This document shows positions 34,540 through 42,137 of a stretch of 64,000 nt of DNA, piece after piece. Each line of letters begins with the position of its first letter. Within the stretch, counting starts at the first letter, position 1. The stretch is taken from contig NZ_KI669403.1 of assembly GCF_000507765.1 (NCBI RefSeq), positions 62,001-126,000 on the forward strand, read 5' to 3'. The notes beneath the pieces are model-generated. The model was given only the letters and a program-made list of their open reading frames with translations. It was not told where the DNA came from and ran no database searches. The translations under genes and the position numbers were made by a program. This DNA is from Streptococcus parasanguinis CC87K (lineage in GTDB: Bacteria; Bacillota; Bacilli; Lactobacillales; Streptococcaceae).

Positions 34540-35325
34540 TTATTCTCCCCAAGTGGATTCAAAGTGACCTTTTTGCTCTGACTCTTCTGGCAACTTCATA
34601 TAATCGCCATAGATCTTTGTCAGATAAGCATCCGGATCAGCATGACCACTGATTTTAATAGTTTCAAAATCAAGGAGTTGTGGCTCCCCAAATACCTCTT
34701 TGTAGGCCAATTCTCTCTCGCGATAGGATCCTAAGACATTTCCCACGAGATCACTTGTCTCAAAGTCATATTTTTTAATCGTATTTTGTAACTTTTGATT
34801 GATTTTTTCAGTATTTAGTAATTTGTCTAGGTGAAGGATCTTAGAAACCTTCACAATTGAATTTTCAAAGAAACCTCGGTCGCGATTGTGCAATCGATTG
34901 ATGACAGATATTTTGGAAAGGGCACGATAATACTTAATTTTATTGGTGTGTAAGAAATAGTGGAAGCCATCTGATGGGTAACCATCTAAAGGAAACACAT
35001 CGATAAAAGGACTACACACAACCCCACCAAATTCAATTTGAAGCGAGGTATCCATGATCGATGTATTGCCTAAATTATCATCATGGATTCTCAAGATGAC
35101 ATTGCTTGGTAATTCGTTTTGGCAAATTTCCAGAAACTTTTCATAGTCTTTTCTAGGCATGCCCAAATCCATATCATCATCCCAAGGGATAAAGCCCTTG
35201 TGACGAATGGCTCCCAATAAAGTGCCCCCTAAAGCATAGTATCGAAGATTGTGTTTTGTGCAAATCTCAATATACTTTTCTAATAAGGATAGTTCTCCTA
35301 ATTGAATCTGTCTAACTTTACTCAC
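34540..35325 (-). CDS. LicD-family phosphotransferase
   Basis: 261 residues from a GTG start at 35325; AAGGAG lies eleven bases upstream. LicD signature LRYYALGGTLLGAIRHKGFIPWDDDMDLGMPRKDYEKFL (residues 27-66), with the nucleotidyltransferase-like acidic cluster DDDMD. LicD proteins transfer phosphocholine or polyol phosphate to surface glycans. Because the same operon makes CDP-ribitol (tarI, tarJ), ribitol-phosphate is the more probable group here than choline; this is an inference. Four bases after the initiating transferase gene. Confidence 0.88.
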   Translation of the reverse strand: MSKVRQIQLGELSLLEKYIEICTKHNLRYYALGGTLLGAIRHKGFIPWDDDMDLGMPRKDYEKFLEICQNELPSNVILRIHDDNLGNTSIMDTSLQIEFGGVVCSPFIDVFPLDGYPSDGFHYFLHTNKIKYYRALSKISVINRLHNRDRGFFENSIVKVSKILHLDKLLNTEKINQKLQNTIKKYDFETSDLVGNVLGSYRERELAYKEVFGEPQLLDFETIKISGHADPDAYLTKIYGDYMKLPEESEQKGHFESTWGE

Positions 35326-35328
35326 AGC

Positions 35329-36705
35329 CTACTTCGCTCCTTCTTTTCTAAGTACAACCTTCACGGTCTTGAGCAGGATCTGAATATCTCTCCAGATCGT
35401 CCAACCATCCATATACGCAACGTCGAGCTTGACCACTTCGTCAAAATCTGTAATCTCACTGCGTCCGCTCACTTGCCAAAGGCCGGTAATCCCTGGCTTG
35501 AAACTGAGTCGGCGTTTTTGGGCTGGCGTATATTCTTGGTATTCGTCAACCGTTGGGGGACGAGTTCCGACTAGACTCATATCACCGATCAGAACATTGT
35601 AAAATTGTGGCAATTCATCGAGACTGGTCTTACGGATAAAGCGTCCGATTGGCGTTACCCGCGGATCATTTTCCATCTTGAACATGCCACCTGTCATGGT
35701 ATTTTGTGCCATGAGATCTTTCTTAATTTCTTCGGCATCCACACGCATGGAGCGGAATTTATAGAAGTTGAAATACCGTCCGTTCTTTCCGACCCGTTTT
35801 TGTACAAAGAAGGCAGGTCCGCCATCCTTACGAATCAGAGGGACTAAGACGATACTCACTAGTCCACAAATCAAGAGACCAAAGAGGGCTCCTGCAATGT
35901 CTAAGAGACGTTTAGCAAACACGTGACTCGGCTTGTAGAAATTGGTTGAGAAAGTAACGACACTTAGCCCTCCGACTTCTCGAACCCGTTTATTACCTAA
36001 GGACGCGAAGTTAAAGGCATTGAGATTGACCGATACATCGATCCCCATACTCTCAAACTCCGAGACCAAGTCACTAATATTGTAGTCCTCACTTGGCAGA
36101 TTGATAAACACTTCATCCACCACTTCCTTGGTCACAAAGTTCATCATTTGATCTGGCTGCACCACCCGTACACCTGAATGAGCAAAATCAGTATCGTCCA
36201 TGACAGTGACACCGATCAATTCCCCATGATAGAGGCTGGGCGAATGCAGAATATCAAAGACTTTTTCCATCCGACTGGTCGCTGTGATCAGGAAAATCTT
36301 TCTCGAGCTTTTTCGCCGTGGTGAAACAGACTTCCGGTATCTCTTCAGCAAGAGATCCATGACATAGACAGAAAAAGTATTCAAAAGAAAGAAGTAGATC
36401 ATCCCCCGACGAGAGATGGAAAAGACCCCATCGAGCATAAAAGAGGTAAAGGTGATCCCAACAGCGAAAAACACATTGTATTTCAAAACCTGAAAGAGCT
36501 CATCCAAGTAGCCCCTGCTGTAAAAACGATAGGCAATATTGCTAATGTAGAAAGCTACAAAATGTAAGAGATAGAGAATGGCGATCGTCTGTGACGTGTA
36601 TTCTGCATCCTTAAAAAGACTCACAATGTAAGCTGAAAATAGGACAGCTAAACTTTGAAAGAGAACAATATTTAGTTTTTCCAGTTCAATTCTTTCTTCT
36701 CCCAT
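35329..36705 (-). CDS. wchA: undecaprenyl-phosphate sugar-1-phosphate transferase (WchA/CpsE-like)
   Basis: 458 residues. Four N-terminal membrane segments and a CoA-binding-like middle region (about 130-245) are followed by a fifth helix ([24 protein letters not shown]) and the PglC-type catalytic domain: [48 protein letters not shown] and [10 protein letters not shown]. It starts repeat-unit synthesis by moving a sugar phosphate, Glc-1-P for WchA, to the lipid carrier on the inner membrane face. Glucose is inferred from overall WchA likeness; WbaP-type galactose transferases are the alternative. Confidence 0.9.
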   Translation of the reverse strand: [458 protein letters not shown]

Positions 36706-36724
36706 TTCCCCTCAATCCTATTCT

Positions 36725-37417
36725 TTACTTTTTCCCGTACTCTCCGTAAGATCCGTATCCTCCATACGAACCATATTCAGCAGCTTTAATGTTAAATTTA
36801 TTGAGCACGACTCCTAAGAAAGGGGTGCCTGTTTGTTCTAATTGTTCCTTAGCCTTTTGGACAGCCTTGCGTCCATTGGCACCAGATTCTGTGATCAAGA
36901 CAGTTCCATCACAGCGTTGGGCGATAATGGCCGCATCAATCACGACCCCGATTGGAGGCGTATCGACAATGATGTAGTCAAAATGCTCACGCAAGGCATC
37001 CATCATCACAGTGAAGTTCTTGCTTTGCAAGAGACCTGTTGGGTTTGGCGCTACCTGTCCAGACTCGATGATATCCAAATTTGGAAAATCAGTCGCATAC
37101 AAGATTTGGTCCAATTGGCTACGACCAGATAAGAAGTCGGTCAAGCCTTGGATCTTATCCCGGCTACGGAAAACCCCTGTCATGACAGAGTTCCGGATAT
37201 CGCAGTCGACCAAGAGGGTCTTGTAACCCGCACGCGCAAAGGCAACGGCCAAGTTGGTTGAAGTGGTTGATTTCCCTTCATTTTCTTGAACAGATGAGAT
37301 GGCGATGACTTTTAAGTCCACCCCACTCAATTGGATATTCGTCGCTAGGGCATTGAAGTACTCTTCTGCCTTCCGAATTTCTTGTAATTTATTTTTTGAA
37401 ATTTCTAACGTATTCAT
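36725..37417 (-). CDS. wze: capsule tyrosine autokinase
   Basis: 230 residues. BY-kinase with Walker A (SVQENEGKSTTSTNLA), Walker A' (LLVDCDIRN) and Walker B (YIIVDTPPIG). The C-terminal tail is a Tyr-Gly cluster (AEYGSYGGYGSYGEYGKK, five Tyr), the autophosphorylation site. Works with the membrane adaptor Wzd and is dephosphorylated by Wzh; the cycle sets chain length and amount of polymer. In the standard place, twelve bases after wzd. Confidence 0.95.
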   Translation of the reverse strand: MNTLEISKNKLQEIRKAEEYFNALATNIQLSGVDLKVIAISSVQENEGKSTTSTNLAVAFARAGYKTLLVDCDIRNSVMTGVFRSRDKIQGLTDFLSGRSQLDQILYATDFPNLDIIESGQVAPNPTGLLQSKNFTVMMDALREHFDYIIVDTPPIGVVIDAAIIAQRCDGTVLITESGANGRKAVQKAKEQLEQTGTPFLGVVLNKFNIKAAEYGSYGGYGSYGEYGKK

Positions 37418-37429
37418 GCGATCCCCAGT

Positions 37430-38125
37430 CTACAGTTTCTTAATATCTGGCACAATACCAAGCAAGGTTAAGCCCATCAACTCTTCGATATCTTCTGGTC
37501 TCTTGACACGATCGTCCAAGACTTCTACTACGACCATGAGAACCACCATCAAACCAGCTCCAGCAATAAAGCCAAGAAGGACATTGCGTCGGATATTTGG
37601 TGAAGAAGGTGATTGAGGCACTTCTGCTTCATCCAAGGTCGTAACATCTGATACCTTGGTCACAGCAATGATCTTTTCAGCTGCTACATTCCGAAGGCCG
37701 TTGGCAATACGAGCTGCTTCTTTTGGATTTCCGTCCTTAGCCGTGATCGAAAGGATACGAGTATCTGTTGGAACGGATACACTGATCTTTTTCGACAACT
37801 CAGCAGGTGTCATATCGAGTTTCAATTCTTCGATGGCTTGGCTCAAGACATTTTGAGAAAGAATGATTTCACGGTAGTCCTTAACCAAGTAAGAACCAGC
37901 CTGCAAATCAGAGTTTGTCAAGGCATTGTTATCTTGGTTTTGACGACTGACCACGTAGATCCGGCTAGTACTTTGGTATTCTTTCTTGGCTAAAAAGGCA
38001 CTGTAGCCAAATGCTGCAATGGCAAAGACAAGAGCGACCAAAACGATCGAAAACTTGCGTTTCCATAGGGTCTTCAGCATAGCGAAAACATCAATTTCCA
38101 CTGCTTGATTTTCTTGATTGTTCAT
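37430..38125 (-). CDS. wzd: capsule chain-length regulator / kinase adaptor
   Basis: 231 residues with the Wzz architecture: two membrane helices (about 25-45 and 182-203) flanking an outside region. VPQSPSSPNIRRNVLLG before the second helix is the Pro-rich motif of polysaccharide co-polymerases. The short C-terminal cytoplasmic part (DDRVKRPEDIEELMGLTLLGIVPDIKKL) activates Wze. 44 bases downstream of wzh. Confidence 0.94.
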   Translation of the reverse strand: MNNQENQAVEIDVFAMLKTLWKRKFSIVLVALVFAIAAFGYSAFLAKKEYQSTSRIYVVSRQNQDNNALTNSDLQAGSYLVKDYREIILSQNVLSQAIEELKLDMTPAELSKKISVSVPTDTRILSITAKDGNPKEAARIANGLRNVAAEKIIAVTKVSDVTTLDEAEVPQSPSSPNIRRNVLLGFIAGAGLMVVLMVVVEVLDDRVKRPEDIEELMGLTLLGIVPDIKKL

Positions 38126-38169
38126 TTCCTAATTACTCCTTCATGTGGATCTCTCCACCTGTTTCCTGG

Positions 38170-38901
38170 TTAGATTAATTCATCCGCTAACAAGAGCTGC
38201 TGATTGTCGACAAAGAGAGCTTGTGCTCGTCGTTCTCCGTATTCTTCCTTGATCAAGCGATAGGCTTCTGCCATGTAAGGCGGTCGTTTATCCACATTGT
38301 GCATATCACTAGCCACAAAGTGGACCAAGTCTTTTTCTAAGAAGTACCGAGCTCGTTTTTTCAGTTGTTTTTGCTCATCCCCAAAGAGGCGAGGCTTGAG
38401 AACACTCGAACTATTGATCTGCATGTAGCAGCCCATGTCAATCATCTCTTGCACGCGCTCCTCATTTTTCTCCAAGCACTTGTAGCGCTCGATATGGGCC
38501 ACCACCGGTGTCACGCCTAGATGGAGCAAACGGTCCAAGGCGGTATGAATCTCCTTGTAAGGTGTTCCCATACTGAATTCAATCAGCGCAAAGCGCGTCT
38601 CAGCTAAACGTGGAATGATCTTTTCTTCCAGTTTTTTTAAGACATCATTCGTAAAGTAGATCTCTGCCCCGTAATGAATCGTTAAATCTGGCGCGACCTC
38701 TGCCGCAATTTTTTTCACTTCTTGAAAATTCTCAGAAATCTTTTCTTCGGGAGTTTCAAACATTCCCTTGCGACGATGAGAAGTGGAGATAATGGTCCGT
38801 ACCCCTTGGCGATAACTTTCTTCCAATAAGGTACGCGTATCTTCTCTTGTCTTTGGTCCATCATCCACATCAAAGACGATGTGCGAGTGGATATCAATCA
38901 T
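38170..38901 (-). CDS. wzh: PHP-type protein tyrosine phosphatase
   Basis: 243 residues. PHP-family metal ligands are visible: [50 protein letters not shown] and [13 protein letters not shown]. It dephosphorylates Wze in Gram-positive capsule systems. The ATG overlaps the wzg stop by four bases, so translation is coupled. Confidence 0.94.
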   Translation of the reverse strand: MIDIHSHIVFDVDDGPKTREDTRTLLEESYRQGVRTIISTSHRRKGMFETPEEKISENFQEVKKIAAEVAPDLTIHYGAEIYFTNDVLKKLEEKIIPRLAETRFALIEFSMGTPYKEIHTALDRLLHLGVTPVVAHIERYKCLEKNEERVQEMIDMGCYMQINSSSVLKPRLFGDEQKQLKKRARYFLEKDLVHFVASDMHNVDKRPPYMAEAYRLIKEEYGERRAQALFVDNQQLLLADELI

Positions 38902-40367
38902 TTTTCTTTTCCTTCCATCACTTTTTGAATGGTTTCCTTAGCCTTAGTCAAGCTCGCTTGATCCAACTCCATGACATAGAGGTTGTAACCAGGCATGGCA
39001 TAAGATGGCAAATCATTTCGTCCTTGTCCGGTGATCGCTTGTGAGGTCACCTCATAAGAACCACCCGTTTCTAGCTGGGTATTGATCAAGTTCATCATAG
39101 TTGGCAACTGCATATTGGTTTGGACAGAATCTTGGAGGTTTCCGATAATCTCATTGTAGTTGCTTAAGACCTTAGTAGAGGTCAACTTTTTGATAATGGC
39201 CGCAATGACTTTTTCTTGGTTTTTCCCACGGTCATTGTCGCCACCTTGAAGAGAGTAGCGTTCTCGGACAAAACCGAGGGCTTGCTCTGAATTCAAATGA
39301 ACCTTTCCTACTGGGAAATGGAACTTCCCGTGCAAGCTCGTGAATTCTTGGTCATTTTCCACATCGATTCCCCCTAGAAGGTCAATCAACTTGAGGAAGG
39401 AGGTGAAATTGAGACGAACATAGTAGTTGAGCTTGATATCATAGAGATTCTCAAGGGTATGAATGGAAGCATCCACACCGTAGATCCCCGCATGGGTCAA
39501 CTTATCATTTTGGTTGTTACCACCATCTGCAATCGGTACATAGGCATCCCGCGGCGTCGTTGTCAACAAAACTTGCTTGGTCTTCCGATTGACGGTCATG
39601 ATGATATTGACATCTGATCGAGAAACCGAAGTTACTGGGCCATAGGTATCGATCCCGCTGACATAGATGTTAAAGACATCCGCATTGGCAGACACCTTGC
39701 TCGTTGCTGCCACTTCTTTTCGAATCTTGTAGGAATAGATTTTCTTCAACTTCTTCGCATAGTCGGCATCTTCAGCAGCGATAGTATCTTCAAAGGTACT
39801 GTTGAGCACCATGGCAGAAGCATTCCCTTCTTGCAGGCTCTTATAGGCATCTAGATAAGTCGGTGCATCCACTACAGAAATTTCCTGACCCTTGGTCTTT
39901 TTGATATTGTCCAAGAGGGCCGTGAGATTGGCTTCATTATTGTTGCCCTTTGGTGCCACCACTTCCTTGATGTCTTTGATATCTTTGATGTCACTGTCTT
40001 TCTTGACATAGACAGCCATCTCAAACTCTGTATAGTTAGAATGGCCATTGACATTACTGGTCAGATTTAGTAGCTGTTGACTAGCAAACAAAACTCCTGA
40101 ACTAGCCAATAAGCCGACAAGAAGCAGGACCAAAGTTGTCTTTTTGGCCTGATTTTTGATCACAAACCAAGCTGACAAGAGCAAGAGAACAGCTAGTAGT
40201 ACCATCACGAGAACATTAACATAGCGAAAAGCCAAGATGTTATTGGCCAACATGGTATAGGTCGCCCAACTCGCGGTCATAAGCAAAAAAATAAGCAATA
40301 CGGAATTAACGATTCGCAATTGCCCCCACTTATGCTCTGAACGACGACTCCGTCTCCTTTGTGACAT
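38898..40367 (-). CDS. wzg: LytR-CpsA-Psr family protein, first gene of the polysaccharide operon
   Basis: 489 residues from the ATG at 40367 (GGAGG five bases upstream); an in-frame TTG four codons earlier overlaps that ribosome binding site. Three N-terminal membrane segments, then an accessory domain (about 100-210) and the LCP domain with [27 protein letters not shown] and [23 protein letters not shown], which carries the Arg/Asp residues that bind the lipid-pyrophosphate substrate. LCP proteins attach capsule or teichoic acid to peptidoglycan. First of the wzg-wzh-wzd-wze set. Confidence 0.94.
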   Translation of the reverse strand: MSQRRRSRRSEHKWGQLRIVNSVLLIFLLMTASWATYTMLANNILAFRYVNVLVMVLLAVLLLLSAWFVIKNQAKKTTLVLLLVGLLASSGVLFASQQLLNLTSNVNGHSNYTEFEMAVYVKKDSDIKDIKDIKEVVAPKGNNNEANLTALLDNIKKTKGQEISVVDAPTYLDAYKSLQEGNASAMVLNSTFEDTIAAEDADYAKKLKKIYSYKIRKEVAATSKVSANADVFNIYVSGIDTYGPVTSVSRSDVNIIMTVNRKTKQVLLTTTPRDAYVPIADGGNNQNDKLTHAGIYGVDASIHTLENLYDIKLNYYVRLNFTSFLKLIDLLGGIDVENDQEFTSLHGKFHFPVGKVHLNSEQALGFVRERYSLQGGDNDRGKNQEKVIAAIIKKLTSTKVLSNYNEIIGNLQDSVQTNMQLPTMMNLINTQLETGGSYEVTSQAITGQGRNDLPSYAMPGYNLYVMELDQASLTKAKETIQKVMEGKEK

Positions 40368-40397
40368 AAATACCTCCAATTAGTCCTAATCATATTT

Positions 40398-40403
40398 ATT
40401 GTA
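40398..40403 (-). promoter_or_regulatory. promoter of the polysaccharide operon
   Basis: Extended -10 TGTTACAAT (TACAAT at 40398-40403) about 30 bases before wzg. The -35 region (near 40421-40426, TGCATT) is poor, which suggests help from an activator. Confidence 0.65.
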
Positions 40404-40442
40404 ACATATTTTTAGCAAAAAATGCATTAATTATCACTTTTT

Positions 40443-40457
40443 TGTCCATTATGGACA
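40443..40457. promoter_or_regulatory. perfect palindrome upstream of the polysaccharide promoter
   Basis: TGTCCATTATGGACA: 7-base arms with one central base, about 40-54 bases upstream of the -10 box. Possible binding site for a dimeric regulator; no match to a known operator was recognised. Confidence 0.5.
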
Positions 40458-40518
40458 TTTGAAAAGTAAGCGTTTTCTGAAATAGACAAAATCCCTTGTA
40501 TACTTATGCAGAGAATCC

Positions 40519-40547
40519 AAAAAACCGAGTGAAAAACCCGGTTTTTT
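40519..40547 (-). terminator. terminator after nrdG
   Basis: AAAAAACCG/CGGTTTTTT flanking a short loop region, followed by a T-run on the minus strand. It separates the nrd genes from the polysaccharide operon. Confidence 0.75.
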
Positions 40548-40554
40548 GAAGATC

Positions 40555-41160
40555 CTACAAAAGATCATCCCGTTTGACCTGCTCAAAACTTTCCTTGCCA
40601 TCATTGAGCTTGTCCCAGATGACGACTTTTCCTTCTTTGAGGGATTTTTGAACATCAATGATCCGTTGATTAGAAGAGCCACGAAACTGCAACATGAGGT
40701 TGCGTTTGCTCTTATCATAGCGGCCATCCACCAGAATATCAATCAGTGAGAGAAGCTCTAGCTTGTCTGGTGTCTCTAGCATCATTTCTTCCCAGGTGTA
40801 GCCGGTCCAAGACCAGATATCTTTATCAGGCAACTCTTTTCTCACGCGCTTGACCAAGGGCAGAAGGATGCCGGTATTAAGAAAGGGTTCCCCCCCAAGT
40901 AGGGTCAAACCTTGAACATAAGGCTGGGCAAGATCTGCCATAATCTGTTCTTCCAACTCTTTGGTGTAGGGGATACCCGCCTTGAAAGACCAGGTCGCTA
41001 CATTGTAACAGCCCTCACAGTGAAACATGCAGCCGGCCACATAAAGGGAGTTGCGGACTCCTTCGCCATCGACAAAGTTAAAAGCCTTATAGTCAATGAT
41101 GCGCCCTTGACTCAGTTCCTCACTCTTCCATTCGCCTGGTTTAGGTGTATTCCATGTCAT
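40555..41160 (-). CDS. nrdG: anaerobic ribonucleotide reductase activating protein
   Basis: 201 residues. Radical-SAM motif CMFHCEGCYN (CxxxCxxC) near residues 44-53, with GEGVRNSLYVAG before it and LLGGEPFLN after. It uses a 4Fe-4S cluster and S-adenosylmethionine to make the glycyl radical on NrdD. Four bases downstream of the acetyltransferase gene, at the end of the nrdD group. nrdG is the customary flank of receptor-polysaccharide clusters in oral streptococci, as here. Confidence 0.95.
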   Translation of the reverse strand: MTWNTPKPGEWKSEELSQGRIIDYKAFNFVDGEGVRNSLYVAGCMFHCEGCYNVATWSFKAGIPYTKELEEQIMADLAQPYVQGLTLLGGEPFLNTGILLPLVKRVRKELPDKDIWSWTGYTWEEMMLETPDKLELLSLIDILVDGRYDKSKRNLMLQFRGSSNQRIIDVQKSLKEGKVVIWDKLNDGKESFEQVKRDDLL

Positions 41161-41164
41161 CCTT

Positions 41165-41665
41165 CTACTCCACTTCTATCCAATAACGCTCCGTTCCATT
41201 TCGAACATCTTCAAATTGACCGCCATTAGCTAAGATAACCGCTCGACTGGCCGGATTTTCCGTGCTACAAGTTACCAGAGCACGATGGATGTTCTTTTCT
41301 TTAGCCACTTGCAGACCTTGATGGAGAGCTTCCTTGGCATAACCTTTTCCCCTTTCAGAAGGACGGATGGAGTAGCCGATATGACCAGCATAATTCAGCA
41401 ATCCCTCGTTTAGTCTCAGCCGTAGATTCAAAAAACCTAAAGCATGACCTGATTCATCAAACAATACGAACTGAATTGATGGAACGCGATTTTCAGGCAA
41501 GTTTATTCCCATTTCTTTATTAAGGTTAGTTTCTAGCCACTCCTCATAATCAAAGTTCTCAGCATCCCAAAAGCCGCCGTCGTGGGCCGACTGGGTCTCT
41601 TCGAACTCTGCCATCATGTTTAGAATGGTTTCTTTATCTGCTAAAGTTGGTCTACGTAATTCCAT
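41165..41665 (-). CDS. GNAT-family N-acetyltransferase
   Basis: 166 residues. GNAT fold: VPSIQFVLFDESGHALGFLNLRLRLNE (beta-4 region), IGYSIRPSERGKGYAKEALHQGLQVAKE (acetyl-CoA loop RGKGYA) and LVTCSTENPASRAVILANGG. Substrate unknown; amino groups of small molecules or ribosomal proteins are both possible in this subfamily. It lies between nrdD and nrdG, an arrangement I recall from other streptococci too. Confidence 0.88.
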   Translation of the reverse strand: MELRRPTLADKETILNMMAEFEETQSAHDGGFWDAENFDYEEWLETNLNKEMGINLPENRVPSIQFVLFDESGHALGFLNLRLRLNEGLLNYAGHIGYSIRPSERGKGYAKEALHQGLQVAKEKNIHRALVTCSTENPASRAVILANGGQFEDVRNGTERYWIEVE

Positions 41666-41804
41666 CTTTACCTCCCCCCCATACGAGAAAAGCGAGAGCG
41701 GACTCTCACTTTACAACATAAACAATCATTTTTAATAAAATGAGTTAATAAATACTGAATCAATAAGATGACGCTTATTTATTAAACTTTTTCAAGAATC
41801 TACT

Positions 41805-41942
41805 GAGACTTTCCGCCGTGGGAAAAATGCCTGAAACCAACAAGTTTCAGGCATCCGGAATTATTGAGACCCTAGGCTCAATAATTAGTCATGGAACTTC
41901 GTAGAAGTTCGCTGACGTCCGTACCCCACCCAAGGAAGTCTC
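41805..41942 (+). repeat. structured intergenic element, copy D
   Basis: 138 nt. Terminal arms GAGACTTTCC and GGAAGTCTC, where the A-T pair of other copies is changed to G-C on both sides. Hairpins TGCCTGAAAC/GTTTCAGGCA, AATTATTGAG/CTCAATAATT (loop ACCCTAGG) and GGAACTTC/GAAGTTC. Flanking hairpins GCGAGAG...CTCTCAC (41692-41709) and GCGAGAATTCTCAC (41970-41983) resemble each other. This is the only copy lying between genes of the same direction. It occupies the middle of the 320-base gap. Confidence 0.85.
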
Positions 41943-41985
41943 AAAAGAGAATTCCATCTTCAATATGAAGCGAGAATTCTCACCT

Positions 41986-42126
41986 TTATTTTTTCTTGTT
42001 CTTATTTAAAAATTGTTCTCTCAGGCTGGCTACTCGGTCTTTTTTATTGATTCCACCCTTTGAATGCTTTTCGTGGAATCGTTGAACCTGAGCCTTGCCC
42101 TTATCATCTAATTGGTATTTTCCCAT
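41986..42126 (-). CDS. small basic conserved protein after nrdD
   Basis: 46 residues, highly charged: MGKYQLDDKGKAQVQRFHE, then KHSKGG and a Lys-rich end (NKNKKK). ATG at 42126, eleven bases after the nrdD stop, so co-transcribed. I recall a small protein of this size in the same place in other streptococci. No known domain; the excess of Lys, with no hydrophobic core, suggests nucleic-acid or protein binding, which is only a guess. Confidence 0.75.
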   Translation of the reverse strand: MGKYQLDDKGKAQVQRFHEKHSKGGINKKDRVASLREQFLNKNKKK

Positions 42127-42137
42127 AATGTCCTTTT

